A stretch of 5,872 nucleotides of DNA, taken from assembly GCA_016867615.1 (NCBI GenBank), contig VGJG01000125.1, positions 1 through 5,872 of the forward strand, in the 5' to 3' direction. This DNA comes from Candidatus Aminicenantota bacterium. GTDB taxonomy: Bacteria > Acidobacteriota > Aminicenantia > Aminicenantales > JAFGAV01. Below are positions 5,762 through 5,872 of the stretch, in pieces. The position numbers and the translations under genes were made by a program. Position 1 is the first letter of the stretch. Each line of letters opens with the position of its first letter. The notes beneath the pieces are model-generated. The model was not told the DNA's origin, ran no database searches, and saw nothing but the letters and a program-made list of their open reading frames with translations.

Positions 5762-5872
5762 ATGAAAAAGACAGCCATCACCCTCAGCCTCCTGGCCCTG
5801 GCGGCCTGGACGGCCGTCCTCTTCAGCCCCGCCTCGGCGGCCGCCCCGCCCAAGGCCAAGCTCCCCGTCCTG
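5762..5872 (+). CDS. Exported protein of unknown function, N-terminal fragment
   Basis: Only the first 37 codons are in the window. The protein starts MKKTAITLSLLALAAW, a textbook Sec signal peptide: a positively charged tip, a hydrophobic core to about residue 18, then FSPASAAA with likely cleavage after ASA or AAA near residues 24-26. The mature N-terminus APPKAKLPVL is low-complexity and proline-rich, which does not reveal a family. GGAG at 5751-5754 lies seven bases before the ATG, and the gene follows the dipeptidase by 45 bases without a visible terminator. It is therefore probably the next member of the operon, and given its neighbours another secreted hydrolase is plausible, but that is not shown. 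Confidence 0.8.
   Translation, partial: MKKTAITLSLLALAAWTAVLFSPASAAAPPKAKLPVL

Overview
This is a GC-rich bacterial chromosomal segment with dense coding, short gaps, strong GGAGG-type ribosome binding sites and GTG/ATG starts. The taxon cannot be fixed from the sequence. The mix of a short PstS lipoprotein, an exported C69 dipeptidase and an anchored AstE/aspartoacylase-like hydrolase would suit an uncultured, protein- or amino-acid-degrading lineage such as an Acidobacteria- or Aminicenantes-like group, but that is a guess.

Left part (minus strand, 1-963): the start of a phosphate ABC transporter operon. A PstS-type phosphate-binding lipoprotein is followed by the first codons of the permease PstC, whose GTG start overlaps the pstS stop codon. 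A good sigma70-like promoter lies just upstream of pstS (999-1028).

Middle (964-1289): a 326-base divergent intergenic region. It holds the pstS promoter, three head-to-tail copies of a 51-base repeat, each carrying an 18-base near-perfect palindrome, and then a sigma70-like promoter facing right.

Right part (plus strand, 1290-5872): five closely spaced genes that look like one operon. They are (1) a polytopic permease of ion-transporter (IT) superfamily type; (2) a 55-codon membrane microprotein; (3) a membrane-anchored M14-type zinc hydrolase related to succinylglutamate desuccinylase/aspartoacylase; (4) an exported C69-family dipeptidase with an N-terminal-nucleophile cysteine; and (5) the first 37 codons of another exported protein, cut by the window edge.

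The simplest joint reading is a nutrient-scavenging module. Two hydrolases placed outside the cytoplasmic membrane would split dipeptides and N-acyl amino acids (or related amides), and the permease with its microprotein partner would take up a released organic acid or amino acid. The family calls rest on visible motifs; the substrates and the functional coupling are inference.
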